From Planctomycetota bacterium (lineage in GTDB: Bacteria > Planctomycetota > UBA8108 > JACQVS01), in NCBI GenBank assembly GCA_016209605.1, contig JACQVS010000067.1, positions 1-36,777 on the forward strand: DNA of 36,777 nt, written 5' to 3'. The position numbers and the translations under genes were made by a program. Under the pieces are notes generated by a model that saw only the letters and a program-made list of their open reading frames with translations, searched no databases and was not told where the DNA came from. Each line of letters begins with the position of its first letter. Position 1 is the stretch's first letter. Of this stretch, positions 8,401 to 16,910 are shown piece after piece.

Positions 8401-9549
8401 GTGAAGTTCCGAGAATTTATCAACCAGCTCCGTTCCTGGCGCCTCCTGTCCCTGGTGGCGATCATCCTGGCCCTCACCCTGGTCCACCAGTCGGGCGTGA
8501 TCCAGCACTCCCCCTTTCATCAAATCCTTGACATCGTTCCATACCTGCCGATCATTCTCGGCGCCATCTGGTTCGGGCTTCCGGGCGGCATCGCCTGCGC
8601 GGTCCTCACCAGCCTCTGCTACACCACGCACCTCTACTTCCATGAGGGAGGCTCCTTCCTCGGCGCCAACCTGCACCGAACGCTCAACATCCTGATGTTT
8701 CCCATCATCGGCGTGGTGACGGGATACCTGTCGCAGAAGCAGCTCGAGGCCATGGCCCGGTACCAGAAGATCGCCGCCGAGCTCGAGAGGTCGTATGCGC
8801 AGCTTCGCGAAAAAACCGAGGAGCTCTTTCGCAACGAGGAGCATCTGCAGCGCGCCGCCCGCCTTTCCGCCCTCGGGGAGCTGACCACGGGGCTGGCCCA
8901 CGAGATCGGCAACCCGCTCGGGGGGATCAAGGGGGTGGCGGAAATCCTGGCGGATGGCCTCGGTCCCGGCGAACCGAAGCACCGTTTCGCCCGGCTCCTT
9001 CTCAAGGAGGTCAAGCAGCTCGATGCCGTGGTCTCCCGCTTCCTCGATTTTGCGCGCCCCACCGAGGAGACCCTGAGCACGGCGGACGTCAAGGAAGCCA
9101 TGCAACTGGTCGCCTCCTTGTGCACCCAAGCTTTGAAGCAGGGGCAAATTTCCATCGACCTGAAGGTGGAAGATGACCTGCCGCCGGTGGCCGCCAGCCT
9201 CCATCAGCTCCAGCAGGTCTTCTTGAATCTTCTCCTCAACGCCATCCAGGCGACTCCTCCGGGAGGAGTCATAATCCTCAGGGCTCACCGCCAGGACGAC
9301 GTCGTGGAATGCGTCGTGAAAGACAACGGCCGCGGCATCCCGCCGGAAAACTTGCCGCGGCTTTTCGATCCGTTCTTCACCACCCGTCCCGGAGGCACGG
9401 GCCTGGGGCTCGCCATCAGCCACCGGATCATCGAGGGCTGCCGCGGCCGGATCAGCGTCGAAAGCAGCCCTGGACAAGGCGCTGCGTTCACGGTTACCCT
9501 TCCCATCAGGAAAACCGCCGGTGTCCAGAAAGAAAGTGTTGGTCGTTGA
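8401..9549 (+). CDS. NtrB-like sensor histidine kinase
   Basis: The protein has 382 residues. The N-terminal ~120 hold several hydrophobic segments (LLSLVAIILALTLV; VPYLPIILGAIWFGLPGG; ILMFPIIGVVTGYL), resembling the KdpD-type DUF4118 membrane sensor. A coiled coil (EAMARYQKIAAELERSYAQL) leads into a HisKA domain with phospho-acceptor His167 in AHEIGNPLGG, then an HATPase_c domain: N box NLLLNAIQATPP, G1 DNGRGIP, F box FDPFFTT, G2 GGTGLGLAIS. The GTG start at 8401 has an AAGGAG about 12 bases upstream; the nearest ATG is out of frame. It overlaps the response-regulator gene by 29 bp, so the two are almost certainly co-translated partners. The signal is probably metal or envelope stress, inferred only from the operon downstream. 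Confidence 0.93.
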   Translation: MKFREFINQLRSWRLLSLVAIILALTLVHQSGVIQHSPFHQILDIVPYLPIILGAIWFGLPGGIACAVLTSLCYTTHLYFHEGGSFLGANLHRTLNILMFPIIGVVTGYLSQKQLEAMARYQKIAAELERSYAQLREKTEELFRNEEHLQRAARLSALGELTTGLAHEIGNPLGGIKGVAEILADGLGPGEPKHRFARLLLKEVKQLDAVVSRFLDFARPTEETLSTADVKEAMQLVASLCTQALKQGQISIDLKVEDDLPPVAASLHQLQQVFLNLLLNAIQATPPGGVIILRAHRQDDVVECVVKDNGRGIPPENLPRLFDPFFTTRPGGTGLGLAISHRIIEGCRGRISVESSPGQGAAFTVTLPIRKTAGVQKESVGR

Positions 9550-10888
9550 CGATGATGAGGCCATCCGGGCCGTCCTGGAGTACAACCTCCAGGAGTCCGG
9601 ACTGGAGGTCGTTTCCGCCCCGGATGCGGAAGCGGGCTGGAAGCTCTTTCAGGGCGACGCTCCCGACCTGGTGATCACCGACGTCCGCATGGCGGGGTTG
9701 AGCGGCATGGACCTTCTGGCTCAAATCCGCCAGGCCGATCCGGCGGCCGTGGTCATCGTCATCACCGCTTACGGGAGCGTCCAGCAAGCGGTCGAGGCGA
9801 TGAAGAGGGGGGCCCATGACTACGTCACCAAGCCCTTTGACCGCGACGCCTTGAAGCTGACGGTCCGCAAGGCGCTGGAGTTCTCCTCGGTGCGCCAGGA
9901 GAACCGGATGCTGCGGACCGAGCTGTGCGGCCAGTTCAGCCTTTCCCGCATCATCGGCGCGAGCCCGGCCATGCAAGCCCTCCTGAAGCTGCTCGCCCGC
10001 GTCGCCCCCACCGACGCGACGGTCCTGATCCAGGGGGAAACCGGAACCGGAAAAGAGCTGGTCGCCAGGGCCGTTCACTATAACAGCGCCAGGAGCTCCC
10101 GGAACTTCGTCACCGTGAACTGCACCGCCATCCCCCGCGAGCTCCTGGAAAGCGAGCTCTTCGGGCACGTCAAGGGGGCCTTCACCGGCGCCGTCTCCGC
10201 CAAGACGGGAAAATTCGAGCTGGCCGGCGGCGGCACCATATTCCTCGACGAGATCGGCGACATCGAGCTCGAGCTCCAAAAGAAGCTCCTTCGCGTCCTC
10301 CAGGAGAGGGAAATCGACAAGGTGGGATCCGGTTCTCCCCTCCCCGTCGATGTCCGGGTCATTGCCGCCACCAACCAGCCTCTCGCCCGCCTGGTGGAGA
10401 CCGGAGCTTTTCGGAAGGACCTTTTCTACCGCCTCAATGTCCTTCCGGTCCACTTGCCCCCGCTCCGGGAGCGGCGCGATGACATCCCTCCCCTGGTTCA
10501 GCACTTCCTTGAAAAAGCCGGAGCTTCCCATGTCCGGCTGACCGATGCCGCCTCGGCCCTCCTCCTGGCCCATGATTGGCCCGGCAACGTGCGGGAACTC
10601 GAGAACGCCATCGAGCGGGCGCTGATCATCCGGAAAAACGAAGGGGAGATCGATGCCGGCGATCTCGCGCTCGAAAAGGGGAAGGCCGAGGACCTGAGCC
10701 CCGCGCCGAAGGTCGTCGAGCTTCCGGAGGAAGGGATCATCCTCGAGGAGGTCGAGAAGAACCTCATCATCGAAGCGCTCCGAAAGACCGGCGGCAATCA
10801 ATCGGCCGCGGCCCGCCTCCTGGGGATCTCGAGGCAGACCTTGATTTACCGGATGCAGAAATTCGCCATCCGGGACCAAATCAGCTAG
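9521..10888 (+). CDS. NtrC-family sigma-54-dependent response regulator
   Basis: The protein has 455 residues. It has a receiver domain with acidic pocket D10-D12, phospho-acceptor Asp54 (LVITDVRM) and Lys in VTKPFDRD. An AAA+ sigma-54 activation domain follows, with Walker A GETGTGKE near residue 171, the sigma-54 contact loop GAFTGA at 219-224 and Walker B GTIFLDEIGD. The C-terminal Fis-type helix-turn-helix is GGNQSAAARLLGISRQTL. All catalytic motifs look intact. It hydrolyses ATP to open sigma-54 promoters once phosphorylated by the overlapping kinase. Four sigma-54-type promoter matches lie within the next 24 kb, the nearest about 105 bp past its stop codon. That makes the efflux operon the obvious target. 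Confidence 0.95.
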   Translation: MSRKKVLVVDDDEAIRAVLEYNLQESGLEVVSAPDAEAGWKLFQGDAPDLVITDVRMAGLSGMDLLAQIRQADPAAVVIVITAYGSVQQAVEAMKRGAHDYVTKPFDRDALKLTVRKALEFSSVRQENRMLRTELCGQFSLSRIIGASPAMQALLKLLARVAPTDATVLIQGETGTGKELVARAVHYNSARSSRNFVTVNCTAIPRELLESELFGHVKGAFTGAVSAKTGKFELAGGGTIFLDEIGDIELELQKKLLRVLQEREIDKVGSGSPLPVDVRVIAATNQPLARLVETGAFRKDLFYRLNVLPVHLPPLRERRDDIPPLVQHFLEKAGASHVRLTDAASALLLAHDWPGNVRELENAIERALIIRKNEGEIDAGDLALEKGKAEDLSPAPKVVELPEEGIILEEVEKNLIIEALRKTGGNQSAAARLLGISRQTLIYRMQKFAIRDQIS

Positions 10889-10992
10889 AAAAGCGCCTGT
10901 TCCTGTCCGAAATGCCACAACCAGCCGCCGCGCTTCGGCCAGGGCTTGGGCAGCTGGCTGCAAAATATCCCCCCGCAGGGGCTTTATACAAC

Positions 10993-11008
10993 TGGAATGG
11001 CTTTTGCA
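10993..11008 (+). promoter_or_regulatory. Sigma-54 (-24/-12) promoter of the efflux operon
   Basis: TGGAATGGCTTTTGCA has GG at 10994-10995 and GC at 11006-11007, exactly 10 bp apart, and the TTGCA -12 element. The predicted transcription start is near 11020, giving a leader of about 50 nt before the YHS gene at 11070. It fits the NtrC-type activator encoded immediately upstream. Confidence 0.8.
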
Positions 11009-11069
11009 TAATCACCGCCAGTTCATGGGAAGTTCACCTTGAGAAGTTTTTCATTAGCGGAGGTTGATC

Positions 11070-11450
11070 ATGCGCCGAGCCGTAGTCTTTCATCTCTCAG
11101 CCCTGGGTCTCGCTTCTCTCGCTCTCTCCGCCCCGGGCTGCTATGACCATGGGGAATCCACCAGCGTTTCACCGGAGGTCGCGGCGCTCTCCATCGGCAA
11201 CGCCCACCCTGGCTACTGCCAGGTTTCCGGCGAAAAGCTGGACCAAGAGCAGTCCAGCGCCGATTCTTCCCTTTGCGCCGCCTACCAGGGGAAGCGTTAT
11301 TTGTTTTGCTGCATGTGCTGTAAACCGAAGTTCGAGAAGGACCCGCAAAAATACCTCGAAAATCCGCCCCGGCCGAAGCAAGATGGCGCTTCTGAAGACG
11401 GCGCTCATGAAATCCGCGCTCATGAAATACAGGGCGGCCACGACCATTAA
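11070..11450 (+). CDS. YHS-domain lipoprotein, probable periplasmic metal binder
   Basis: The protein has 126 residues from ATG 11070, which has GGAGG seven bases upstream. A TTG six bases earlier is in frame but less likely. The hydrophobic leader ends in LALSAPGC, a lipoprotein signal, so mature Cys is probably lipidated. The core is a YHS-type domain: GYCQVSGEKLD then AYQGKRYLFCCMCCKPKFEKDP, with an unusual CCMCC cluster. The tail is His-rich and ends in GGHDH. YHS domains are found in copper and other heavy-metal proteins. Here it is the first gene behind the sigma-54 promoter and precedes the CusB/CusA genes, so a role in capturing metal in the periplasm is inferred. Confidence 0.85.
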   Translation: MRRAVVFHLSALGLASLALSAPGCYDHGESTSVSPEVAALSIGNAHPGYCQVSGEKLDQEQSSADSSLCAAYQGKRYLFCCMCCKPKFEKDPQKYLENPPRPKQDGASEDGAHEIRAHEIQGGHDH

Positions 11451-11481
11451 GGATATTGATGGAGTACCAACCGGAGGAAGC

Positions 11482-13065
11482 GTGAACCTTATGCGCAAGT
11501 TGTTTCTGGCGTCGGTGTCGATATTGCTGCTCGCCGGCATCGGGGCGACAGCGGCTCACTTCCTCATCCCGGGCGGCATCCTCCGTTACGTTGCCGGCCC
11601 TTTCGCTCGCGAGCCCTACACGTGCCCCATGGCGGAGCACTGGCAGGTCCGCTCCGACCAGCCGGGCAGATGCCCGCTTTGCGGCATGAACCTCATGCCC
11701 CTCTCCCGGACGGAGCACAAGGGGAAGTCCCCGCCGGATCCCCGCCGGGGCATGGGCGCCGGCGCCCACGCCGAGCCTTCGGGCCATGCCGGCAGCGGCC
11801 AGGGGGAGCACTCTGGCCATGCGGAAATGAAACCGGAAAAAAGCCCTGGCGCTTCGGATGGAAAGGCCGGCGCTCAAGCGGTGGCCAAACCAGCAGGCCC
11901 TGGTGGCTCTCCCGAGACCTACTACTGCCCCATGCATCCCAGCTATCAAGCCGACCGGCCGGGGGACTGCCCCATCTGCAACATGTCGCTCGTTCCATTG
12001 AAGGGAGGCGAGGCTCCCATGGCCTCGAAAATCCCGGGATACTCCGTGGTGACCATCCGCCCCGAGCGGCGGCAGCTCATCGGCTTGAAAACGGGCGCCG
12101 TCGAGAAGAAAGTTATCGCCAAGACCATCCGCGCCGTCTGCCGGGTGGAGTACAACGAAAAAAAGCTTTCGGCCGTGAACTTGAAGTACGGCGGCTGGAT
12201 CGAGGAGCTCAAGGTCAAGGCCACCGGCGAGAGCGTCCGTAAAGGGGACCCCCTCTTCGTCATTTACAGCCCGGAGCTTCTCGAAGCGCAGCAGAGTTAT
12301 CTCCTCGCCCTCGAGGCCTTCCACGCGCTGGGATCGAATCCGGCCCAAGATGCCAGGGCCTTCGCGGAGCAAAGCCTGCGGAGCGCGCGGGATCGGTTGC
12401 TGCTCTGGGACCTCGCCGAGGAGCAGATCCGGAGCCTGGAGGCGAGGAAGGAGCCGGCGCCGCGGATGCCGGTCCTTTCCAGGATGGAAGGCGTGGTCAT
12501 CAAGCGGAACGTCGTCCAGGGGACCTATGTCGAGCCTGGAAAGGACCTTTACGAGATCGCCGACCTCTCCACCGTGTGGGTGCACGCCGACGTGTACGAG
12601 TACGAGATCCCCGAGGTGAAAGAGGGATTGAAGGCGCAAGTTCACCTCTCGGCGCTGCCCAACCAGCCCCTGAGCGGCGAGGTGGTTTACGTTTATCCTT
12701 ACTTGAACGAGGCGACGCGGACCGTGCGCGTGCGTCTCGAGTTTCCCAATCCGGAAGGGAAGCTCAAGCCGGGAGCTTATGGAAACGTGGCCATCGCGGT
12801 CGATCTCGGAGAGCGGATCGTGGTCGATGACCAGGCCATCCTCGACAGCGGCTCCCGCCAGATCGTCTTCATGGACCAGGGCGAGGGCCGGATCGAGCCT
12901 CGGGAAGTCAAGGTCGCCGCCCGAGCGGACGGGCTGGCGGTGATCGCCGAGGGCCTGGAGGCGGGTGAAAAAGTTGTCACCAGCGGCAACTTCCTCGTCG
13001 ATGCCGAGAGCCGGCTCAAGGCCGCCCTCCTCCAGGGAGCGTCAGGGGGGGGCCACAAGCATTGA
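11482..13065 (+). CDS. CusB-like RND efflux periplasmic adaptor with two heavy-metal-binding domains
   Basis: The membrane-fusion protein links the RND pump to the outer-membrane channel and passes on metal. The N-terminal membrane anchor is LFLASVSILLLAGIGATAAHFL. There are two heavy-metal-binding (HMBD) modules, YTCPMAEHWQ...CPLCGMNLMPL and YYCPMHPSYQ...CPICNMSLVPL, separated by a His/Gly/Lys-rich linker of about 75 residues. The CusB core follows (IGLKTGAVEKK, YGGWIEELKVKATGESVRKG, GVVIKRNVVQGTYVEPG), and the protein ends in GGGHKH. GTG 11482, four bases after GGAGG, gives 527 residues; ATG 11491 gives 524 and is possible. Two HMBDs are more than the single one usual in this family. It lies 31 bp after the YHS gene and 36 bp before the pump. 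Confidence 0.93.
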   Translation: MNLMRKLFLASVSILLLAGIGATAAHFLIPGGILRYVAGPFAREPYTCPMAEHWQVRSDQPGRCPLCGMNLMPLSRTEHKGKSPPDPRRGMGAGAHAEPSGHAGSGQGEHSGHAEMKPEKSPGASDGKAGAQAVAKPAGPGGSPETYYCPMHPSYQADRPGDCPICNMSLVPLKGGEAPMASKIPGYSVVTIRPERRQLIGLKTGAVEKKVIAKTIRAVCRVEYNEKKLSAVNLKYGGWIEELKVKATGESVRKGDPLFVIYSPELLEAQQSYLLALEAFHALGSNPAQDARAFAEQSLRSARDRLLLWDLAEEQIRSLEARKEPAPRMPVLSRMEGVVIKRNVVQGTYVEPGKDLYEIADLSTVWVHADVYEYEIPEVKEGLKAQVHLSALPNQPLSGEVVYVYPYLNEATRTVRVRLEFPNPEGKLKPGAYGNVAIAVDLGERIVVDDQAILDSGSRQIVFMDQGEGRIEPREVKVAARADGLAVIAEGLEAGEKVVTSGNFLVDAESRLKAALLQGASGGGHKH

Positions 13066-13101
13066 AGACCCCGTTTTGGAAGAACTTTTGAAAGGACCTC
13101 C

Positions 13102-16100
13102 ATGGTCGAGCGCATCATCGATTTTTGCGGCCGCAACAAGTTCATCGTCCTCATCTTCACGGGTGTCGCGATCGCGGGGGCCTTCTACTGCCTGCGGAAC
13201 ATCCGCCTGGATGCGATCCCGGATCTCTCCGACACCCAGGTGATCATCTACTCCCGCTGGGACCGCAGCCCCGACATCATGGAGGATCAGGTCACCTATC
13301 CCATCGTCACCGCCATGCTCGGCGCGCCCAAGGTAAAGGCGATCCGCGGCTTCTCCGACTTCGGGTTCTCCTACGTCTACATCATCTTCGAGGACGGGAC
13401 CGACATCTACTGGGCCCGCAGCCGCACTCTCGAGTATCTGAGCAAGATCCTCCCCCGCCTTCCGGAGGGAGTGCGCACCGAGCTGGGCCCCGACGCGACG
13501 GGCGTCGGCTGGGTCTTCCAGTACGCCCTGGTCGACAAGTCCGGCCGCCGCAGCCTCGCCGACCTGAGGAGCTTCCAGGACTGGTACCTGCGCTACTGGC
13601 TCCAGAGCGTCCCGGGCGTCGCCGAGATCGCCTCCATCGGCGGCTTCCAGAAGCAGTACCAGGTAAACGTCGATCCGAACGCCCTCCTGGCTTACGACCT
13701 CCCCCTCATGAAGGTGGTGAACTCCATCCGGGAGGGGAATAACGATGTCGGCGGCAGGCTGGTCGAGTACTCCGGCGCGGAGTACATGGTCCGGGGGCGG
13801 GGCTACGCGCGCTCGGTGAAGGACCTCGAGGACATCGTCGTCGGCGTCGACAAGAACGGCACCCCCATCCTGGTGAGGGGCCTCGGCCGGGTCGTTCTCG
13901 GTCCCGAGATCCGCCGCGGCCTGGCGGAGCTCGACGGCAACGGCGACACCGTCGGCGGCATCGTCGTCATGCGCCACGGAGAAAACGCCCTCAACGTCAT
14001 CGATCGCGTCAAGGCGAAGATCGAAGACCTCAAGCCTTCCCTCCCGGAGGGGGTCGAGATCGTTACTACCTACGACCGCTCGACCCTGATCAGCGAGTCG
14101 ATCGCCACGCTCACCGATGAGCTCATCTCCGCCTTGATCGTCGTCAGCGCCATGATCCTCATCTTCCTGTGGCATTTCCCTTCGGCCATCGTCCCGATCA
14201 TCACCATCCCGATCTCCGTCCTGCTCGCCTTCATCCCCATGTACTTCATGGGGGTCACCTCGAACATCATGTCGCTTTCCGGAATCGCCATTTCCATCGG
14301 CGTCCTGGTGGATGGAGCCATTGTCGAGGTCGAGAACGCCTACAAGAAGCTCCAGCTCTGGATCGAGGGGGGCCGGGTCGGGGACTTCCACGAGGTGCGG
14401 CTCAAGGCCTTGAAAGAGGTCGGCCCCTCGGTCTTCTTCTCCCTCCTCGTTATCGCGGTGGCGTTCATGCCGATCTTCGCCCTGGAGGAGCAGGAAGGCC
14501 GCCTCTTCAAGCCCCTCGCTTACACGAAAAACCTCACCATGGCCTTCGCCGCCTTCCTCGCCATCACCCTGGACCCGGCGGTGAGGATGCTCTTTGCGCG
14601 TATGGATTACTTCACGTTCCGCCCCCGCCCGGTCTCCTGGATCGCCAATCAGATCCTGGTCGGCAGGTACTACGCGGAGGAGAGGCACCCGATCTCGAGG
14701 ATCCTCTTCTGGCTCTACGAGGGCCCCTGCCGCTTCGTCATCCGCCACCGCAAGTCGACCATCGCCGCGGCCCTGCTCCTCGTCCTCTCGACCTTGCCCG
14801 TTTACTTCAAGCTGGGCTCCGAGTTCTTTCCTCCCCTCTGGGAGGGGGACCTCCTCTACATGCCGACCACCCTCCCCGGCCTGTCCGTGACCGAGGCCCA
14901 GAAGCTCCTCCAGAACATGGACCAGGTGCTGATGAGCGTCCCGGAAGTGGAGCGGGTCTTCGGCAAGGCCGGCCGCGCGGAAACTTCCACCGACCCCGCG
15001 CCCTTCTCCATGATGGAGACGACCATCCTCCTCAAGCCGACCTCCGAGTGGCGAAAGAAGGAGCGCTGGCATTCCAATGGGCCGGAGTGGTTCCAGGCCC
15101 TCTTCCGCCCCATCTGGCCGGACCGGATCTCGGAGGATGAGCTCAAAAAGGAGCTTGACCAGAAGATGCAGTTCCCCGGCGTCTCCAACGCCTGGACCAT
15201 GCCGATCAAGGCCCGCATCGACATGCTCACCACCGGCGTCCGCACCCCCATCGGCATCAAGATTTACGGCCCCGACCTCCAGAAGATCGAGGAGATCGGC
15301 ACCCATGTCGAGATGATCCTCAAGGAAGTGAGGGGAACGAGGAGCATTTACGCCGAGCGCACCGCCGGGGGCTTTTTCATCGACTTCGATCTCAAGCGGG
15401 ACAAGCTCGCCCGCTACGGCTTGACCATCCAGGAAGCCGAGATGATTATCATGTCGGCGATCGGCGGGGAGGTGATCACCACCACGGTGGAAGGGCGCGA
15501 GCGGTACACCGTCAACCTGCGGTACGCGCGCGAGCTGCGGGATGACCTGCCGAAGCTCCGCCGCGTCCTCGTCCCGGCCATGTCCGGCGCCCAGATCCCG
15601 CTGGAGGAGCTGGCCGACATCCGGCTCGTCCAGGGGCCGGCGATGATCCGCGATGAAAACGCCATGCTGGCAGGCTACGTCTTCGTCGACATCGCCGGCC
15701 GCGACCTCGGCGGCTACGTCGAGGAGGCCAAGGCGGCGGTGCGCCAGAAGCTCGAGCTGCCCGCCGGATACACCCTCCAGTGGAGCGGCCAGTACGAGAA
15801 CATGCTCCGGGTGCGGGAGCGGCTCAAGGTGGTCGTGCCGATCACTTTCTTCATGATCTTCGTCATCCTCACCATCAACACCCGCTCGGCGGTGAAGGCT
15901 TCCATCGTCCTCCTGGCCGTTCCGTTCTCCGCCATCGGGGCCGTCTGGTTCCTCTACATCCTCGGGTACAACATGTCCATTGCCGTCTGGGTGGGGATCA
16001 TCGCTCTCCTGGGCCTCGATGCGGAGACGGGGGTTTTCATGCTCCTCTTCCTGGATCTCGCCTACTACGACCGGGTGCGCCAGGGGAAGATGCGGACCTT

Positions 16101-16392
16101 CGAAGACCTCACCGAGGCCATCGTCCACGGAGCGGTGAAGCGGATCCGGCCCAAGATGATGACCGTCGGCACCTCCTTCATCGGGCTCATTCCGATCATG
16201 TGGTCCATGGGGACCGGCGCCGACATGATGAAGCGCGTGGCCGCGCCGCTCATGGGGGGGCTCTTCACGAGCTTCCTCCTCGAGCTTCTCGTTTACCCGG
16301 CGATTTACTGCATCTGGAAATGGCGTTATGAAATGAAGCGCGGCACGGTGGATGTCTCCAAGCTCCCCATCCCCGAGCTGAGAGGACATTGA
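13102..16392 (+). CDS. CusA-like heavy-metal RND efflux pump
   Basis: The 1096-residue inner-membrane proton antiporter expels monovalent metal (Cu+/Ag+) or related ions. The family signature is clear: RLDAIPDLSDTQVIIY near the N-terminus, and MPIKARIDMLTTGVRTPIG in the porter domain. Met708 there corresponds to a methionine of the CusA metal relay. The proton-relay residues equivalent to E. coli CusA Asp405, Glu939 and Lys984 appear as Asp404 (IGVLVDGAIVEVENAY), Glu975 (LLGLDAETGVFML) and Lys1018 (VKRIRPKMMTVGT). The full twelve-helix, two-porter length is present. The methionine site favours Cu/Ag over Zn/Co, but this is an inference. A ribosome site (AAGGAC) lies five bases before the ATG. 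Confidence 0.95.
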   Translation: MVERIIDFCGRNKFIVLIFTGVAIAGAFYCLRNIRLDAIPDLSDTQVIIYSRWDRSPDIMEDQVTYPIVTAMLGAPKVKAIRGFSDFGFSYVYIIFEDGTDIYWARSRTLEYLSKILPRLPEGVRTELGPDATGVGWVFQYALVDKSGRRSLADLRSFQDWYLRYWLQSVPGVAEIASIGGFQKQYQVNVDPNALLAYDLPLMKVVNSIREGNNDVGGRLVEYSGAEYMVRGRGYARSVKDLEDIVVGVDKNGTPILVRGLGRVVLGPEIRRGLAELDGNGDTVGGIVVMRHGENALNVIDRVKAKIEDLKPSLPEGVEIVTTYDRSTLISESIATLTDELISALIVVSAMILIFLWHFPSAIVPIITIPISVLLAFIPMYFMGVTSNIMSLSGIAISIGVLVDGAIVEVENAYKKLQLWIEGGRVGDFHEVRLKALKEVGPSVFFSLLVIAVAFMPIFALEEQEGRLFKPLAYTKNLTMAFAAFLAITLDPAVRMLFARMDYFTFRPRPVSWIANQILVGRYYAEERHPISRILFWLYEGPCRFVIRHRKSTIAAALLLVLSTLPVYFKLGSEFFPPLWEGDLLYMPTTLPGLSVTEAQKLLQNMDQVLMSVPEVERVFGKAGRAETSTDPAPFSMMETTILLKPTSEWRKKERWHSNGPEWFQALFRPIWPDRISEDELKKELDQKMQFPGVSNAWTMPIKARIDMLTTGVRTPIGIKIYGPDLQKIEEIGTHVEMILKEVRGTRSIYAERTAGGFFIDFDLKRDKLARYGLTIQEAEMIIMSAIGGEVITTTVEGRERYTVNLRYARELRDDLPKLRRVLVPAMSGAQIPLEELADIRLVQGPAMIRDENAMLAGYVFVDIAGRDLGGYVEEAKAAVRQKLELPAGYTLQWSGQYENMLRVRERLKVVVPITFFMIFVILTINTRSAVKASIVLLAVPFSAIGAVWFLYILGYNMSIAVWVGIIALLGLDAETGVFMLLFLDLAYYDRVRQGKMRTFEDLTEAIVHGAVKRIRPKMMTVGTSFIGLIPIMWSMGTGADMMKRVAAPLMGGLFTSFLLELLVYPAIYCIWKWRYEMKRGTVDVSKLPIPELRGH

Positions 16393-16409
16393 ATCGAAGA
16401 GGAGGCGAC

Positions 16410-16910
16410 ATGAAAACAAATCCAATAAAAGCGATCTGGCTGGCCGTCCTTGCGCTGGTTGTCGCCGGCGCCGGCGCTTACCTGTACCTGGATAGGGGCC
16501 TACCGGAGCACCATCCGTGCGAGCTGTGCGAGCGCCCGATCCACCACGAAACCGCCTTCTCCCTGGTGGTGGGAGGGAAGGAGGCGTGGGCTTGCTGCGC
16601 GCGCTGCGGCCTCAGCTTGTGCCGCTCCGGCGGCGGCCAGGTCGCCGCCGCCATCGCCACGGACTACCCTTCCGGACGGCGGGTGAACGCGGAGCGCTGC
16701 GTCTTCGTTGAGGGGAGCGATCTCGCCCCCTGCTGCTCGCCGAACGCCATCGTGGTCGGCGAAAAAACTCCTTGCGGCAAATGCTTCGACCGCTGCTATC
16801 CGAGCGTCATCGCCTTCTTGAATCCCAAGGAAGCTCTGGCCTTTTCCAGGGAACACGGCGGCAGGATGGTTTCCTTCGAGACCCTGGTCAGGGAGTTTAA
16901 AACCCCGTGA
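16410..16910 (+). CDS. NosL-like membrane-anchored, cysteine-rich metal protein
   Basis: The protein has 166 residues from ATG 16410, with GGAGG five bases upstream. An N-terminal membrane anchor (AIWLAVLALVVAGAGAYLYL) exposes a periplasmic domain. Cysteine pairs stand out: HPCELCERPIHHE, ACCARCGLSLC, APCCSP and PCGKCFDRC. The layout DYPSGRRVNAERCVFVEGSD followed by NPKEALAFSREHGGRMVSFE resembles NosL, a Cu(I)-binding accessory protein of nitrous oxide reductase. No nos genes are nearby, so a copper-chaperone role alongside the efflux pump is inferred. The extra Cys pairs are more than NosL normally carries. It overlaps the next gene by four bases, indicating translational coupling. Confidence 0.75.
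   Translation: MKTNPIKAIWLAVLALVVAGAGAYLYLDRGLPEHHPCELCERPIHHETAFSLVVGGKEAWACCARCGLSLCRSGGGQVAAAIATDYPSGRRVNAERCVFVEGSDLAPCCSPNAIVVGEKTPCGKCFDRCYPSVIAFLNPKEALAFSREHGGRMVSFETLVREFKTP

Noticed and set aside
13042..16425. Very long open frame on the minus strand across the RND pump gene
   Set aside because: It mirrors the GC-rich codons of the cusA-like gene and its product is repetitive, charged and Gly/Asp-rich with no domain; the plus-strand gene has full family motifs.
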